NCBI GenBank assembly: GCA_046596415.1
Contig: JBKJML010000051.1
Span: 1-6,810 of the forward strand
DNA from: JBKJML01 sp046596415
GTDB lineage: Bacteria > Actinomycetota > Thermoleophilia > Gaiellales > Gaiellaceae
Length of the DNA stretch: 6,810 bases
Direction of reading: 5' to 3'
Part shown: positions 5,388 through 6,810 of the stretch, piece by piece
Position numbering within the stretch: position 1 is the stretch's first letter
How the letters are laid out: each line of letters begins with the position of its first letter
Program-made: the position numbers and the translations under genes
Notes under the pieces: model-generated
What the model saw: the letters and a program-made list of their open reading frames with translations, nothing else
What the model was told of the DNA's origin: nothing
The model's database searches: none

Positions 5388-6451
5388 GGCCTCCTGTGGT
5401 TGTCGCGTGGGAGCTGACGCGGGCCTGCCCGCTCGCCTGCCGCCACTGTCGCGCTTCAGCCCAGCACGAGCGTCATCCCGCGGAGCTCACCTTCGACGAG
5501 GGCCGCGCCTTGATGGCCGATCTCGCCGGGGGGTTCCCGGGTGCGGTCCTGATCCTGACTGGCGGCGAGCCGCTGAGCCGGCCCGACACGCTCGACCTCG
5601 CCGCGGCGGGCTCCGAGCTCGGCCTCCACATGGCGCTCTCCGTCGATGTCGGCTGGCTGCTGACGCCGGACGCCTGTCGGAGGATCAAGGAGGCGGGCGT
5701 GACGCGGGTCTCCTTCAGCCTCCACTTCCCCGACGCAGAGCGCAGTGACGAGTTTGCCGCGACGCCCGGCTTTCATGCGGCCGCGCTCGAGGGCCTGCGG
5801 AACCTCCGCGAGGCGGGGGTGCCGTTTCAGCTGCACACGACGGTAATGCGCGCGAACGCCGAGCTGCTGCCGCGGCTGCACGGGCTCGTCGGCGACCTCG
5901 GCGCCGTGGGCTGGGAGCTCTTCTTCCTCGTCCCGACCGGCCGCGGCCGCCTGCTCGCCGACCAGGAGCTGCCCGCCGGCGAGCAGGAGCGCGTGCTCCG
6001 CTGGCTCTACCGCCTCCAGCGCCACTCGCCGTTCCCGGTCAAGCAGATCTGCGCGCCGCACTACCGCCGTGTCGAGGCCCAGAGTGCGCGCACTCGCGGC
6101 GAGCGGCGTCCGAGCCGCGTGACGACGCGCCTGACGACGATGTCGCGCGGCTGCCTGGCGGGGAACGGGTTCGCGTTCGTCTCGCACGTCGGCGACGTGT
6201 GCGGGTGCGGCTTTCTGCCGCTCTCGGTCGGGAACGTCCGCGACCGTCCCTTGACGGAGCTCTACGAGCACGCACCGCTCTTCCAGGCGTTCCGCGACCC
6301 GTCCCGCCTCGGCGGCGATTGCGGGGCCTGCGAGTACCGCGCGCTCTGCGGCGGCTGCCGCGCTCGTGCCTACGCCGCGACGGGCGACCCGCTGGCGGAG
6401 GAGCCCGACTGCGCGTACGAGCCCGTCGGTCTGCTCGCGGGCGCGCGCTAG
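5384..6451 (+). CDS. Radical SAM protein with SPASM-like C-terminal cluster domain
   Basis: A 355-aa cytoplasmic radical SAM enzyme. The [4Fe-4S]-SAM motif CxxxCxxC is at Cys15, Cys19 and Cys22 (ACPLACRHC), followed by the SAM-binding GGEP at 60-63. The C-terminal domain has Cys257, 273, 275, 313, 316, 322, 325 and 343. The run CGACEYRALCGGCRARAY is a CX2CX5CX2C arrangement as in SPASM/twitch domains, able to hold extra iron-sulfur clusters. Segments such as FLPLSVGNVRDRPLTELY and RARAYAATGDPLAEEPDCAY recall the TIGR04053 / NirJ-AhbC-AhbD group, some of which act on heme precursors; this is from memory. The ATG at 5384 overlaps the cupredoxin stop, so expression is coupled; the frame is open further upstream only as a shadow of the cupredoxin gene. 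The substrate is unknown: heme modification, peptide or protein modification are all possible. Confidence 0.88.
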   Translation: MRPPVVVAWELTRACPLACRHCRASAQHERHPAELTFDEGRALMADLAGGFPGAVLILTGGEPLSRPDTLDLAAAGSELGLHMALSVDVGWLLTPDACRRIKEAGVTRVSFSLHFPDAERSDEFAATPGFHAAALEGLRNLREAGVPFQLHTTVMRANAELLPRLHGLVGDLGAVGWELFFLVPTGRGRLLADQELPAGEQERVLRWLYRLQRHSPFPVKQICAPHYRRVEAQSARTRGERRPSRVTTRLTTMSRGCLAGNGFAFVSHVGDVCGCGFLPLSVGNVRDRPLTELYEHAPLFQAFRDPSRLGGDCGACEYRALCGGCRARAYAATGDPLAEEPDCAYEPVGLLAGAR

Positions 6452-6580
6452 ACGGTTGGCCGCGCCACGACGACGCGGCGGATCGCCTCGATCGTGCAGC
6501 CGAGCGCTGTCGCCGCGGCCGCGGCGAGCAGCATGGAGCCGGCGCGCGCGACCCCGTCCGAGCCTGTGAGGACGCCGATT
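6452..6580. other. Short intergenic gap with GC palindrome
   Basis: 129 bp with no convincing gene. It contains an 18-bp perfect palindrome with no loop at 6510-6527 (TCGCCGCGG and its mirror). A minus-strand frame closes with TAG at 6448-6450 and reads as an Ala-rich hydrophobic stretch, but lacks a credible start. No U-tract terminator is visible after the radical SAM gene. Confidence 0.5.
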
Positions 6581-6810
6581 GTGAGCGTCTCGAGCCGACG
6601 CGCACGACCGGACGAGCTCGAGTTTCTGCTCGAGCTCGTCCAGGACGGCGAGGTCGCGCCGTACCTGGCCCGGCACGGGTCGGAGCCGGGGACGACCGAG
6701 CGCGCGAACGAACGAAGCCGGATCGCCCAGCTCGGCGGGCTTGCCGTGCACCCGCTCTTCCGCGGCCGGCGGCTCGAGCTCGAGATCTACGGTTTCAACG
6801 AGCGTGCGAT
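6581..6810 (+). CDS. GNAT family N-acetyltransferase, N-terminal part (3' partial)
   Basis: GTG at 6581, preceded by GAGG with a 9-nt spacer; an in-frame GTG at 6566 is the alternative. The protein starts VSVSSRRARPDELEFLLELV and continues DGEVAPYLARHGSEPG, the typical opening of RimJ/RimL-like GNAT enzymes. It then passes abruptly to TTERANERSRIAQLGGLAVHP, which in relatives lies tens of residues later. The frame runs off the right edge inside the terminal repeat and matches the frame entering at base 2, so the circularised protein would be 118 aa against about 170-180 for the family. Two internal blocks therefore seem missing, one here and one after FRGR. It could be a decayed gene, a real short variant, or sequence lost in assembly. 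Confidence 0.75.
   Translation, partial: MSVSSRRARPDELEFLLELVQDGEVAPYLARHGSEPGTTERANERSRIAQLGGLAVHPLFRGRRLELEIYGFNERA
6736..6810. repeat. Right copy of 75-bp terminal direct repeat
   Basis: Identical to bases 1-75 over its whole length. It starts in the third base of a GNAT codon, matching the phase at the left end. Confidence 0.97.

Noticed and set aside
6448..6600. Minus-strand frame with Ala-rich hydrophobic text ending in TAG at 6448-6450
   Set aside because: No ribosome binding site or credible start; upstream it runs into the antisense of the GNAT gene. The only ATG would give about 28 residues.
6610..6641. 13-bp inverted repeat with 6-bp loop (GGACGAGCTCGAG and its complement)
   Set aside because: It lies inside the GNAT coding region at DELEFLLELVQ. 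GAG (Glu) and CTC (Leu) codons are complementary, so alternating Glu/Leu residues in GC-rich DNA produce such repeats by chance.
5456..6751. Minus-strand open frame of 431 codons
   Set aside because: Antisense of the radical SAM gene and GNAT start; the plus-strand frame carries CxxxCxxC, GGEP and the C-terminal cysteine pattern.

Overview
The window is very GC-rich (roughly two-thirds G+C by eye) and densely coding. Genes abut or overlap by 4 bases and GTG starts are common. It carries a compact two-subunit, B-type (ba3-like) heme-copper oxidase operon with its assembly genes. I see no phage, transposase, integrase, replication or mobilisation gene, and no rRNA, tRNA or CRISPR. Gene style and GC suggest a high-GC actinobacterium, possibly class Thermoleophilia; this is inference from protein character, not a search result.

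Layout. (a) 2-202, plus strand: C-terminal part of a GNAT acetyltransferase. (b) 4884 down to 204, minus strand: one tight operon reading unknown 59-aa membrane protein, CuA subunit II, subunit I, heme O synthase (CtaB), small subunit IIa-like protein, CtaG-type copper/assembly factor, and a Cys-rich PAS-LuxR regulator. Two of these genes are under 60 codons. (c) 4885-5027: a 143-bp divergent promoter region with a striking AT-rich palindrome. (d) 5028-6451, plus strand: a secreted cupredoxin translationally coupled (ATGA) to a radical SAM enzyme with a SPASM-like Cys-rich C-terminus. (e) 6452-6580: a short non-coding gap. (f) 6581 to the end: N-terminal part of a GNAT acetyltransferase.

The first 75 and last 75 bases are identical. 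The GNAT reading frame runs off the right end and re-enters at the left end in the same frame, so the sequence closes into a 6735-bp circle, or is one unit of a tandem repeat. With no replication gene and core respiratory content, a tandem duplication or an assembly effect is at least as likely as a real small replicon. The closed GNAT would be only 118 aa and appears to lack two internal blocks, including most of the acetyl-CoA-binding region.

How the genes fit together (inference). The minus-strand operon makes a terminal oxidase plus its heme farnesylation and copper-insertion factors, ending with a regulator that may sense redox or a metal/heme ligand through its PAS domain and four cysteines. 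The divergent pair supplies a blue-copper protein, a plausible electron donor to the CuA site or a copper carrier, and a radical SAM enzyme of the kind that includes heme-pathway enzymes. The shared palindrome could co-regulate both sides. The coupled cupredoxin-radical SAM pair beside a B-type oxidase, together with the Cys-rich regulator and the unknown small membrane protein, is the part most likely to hold something undescribed.
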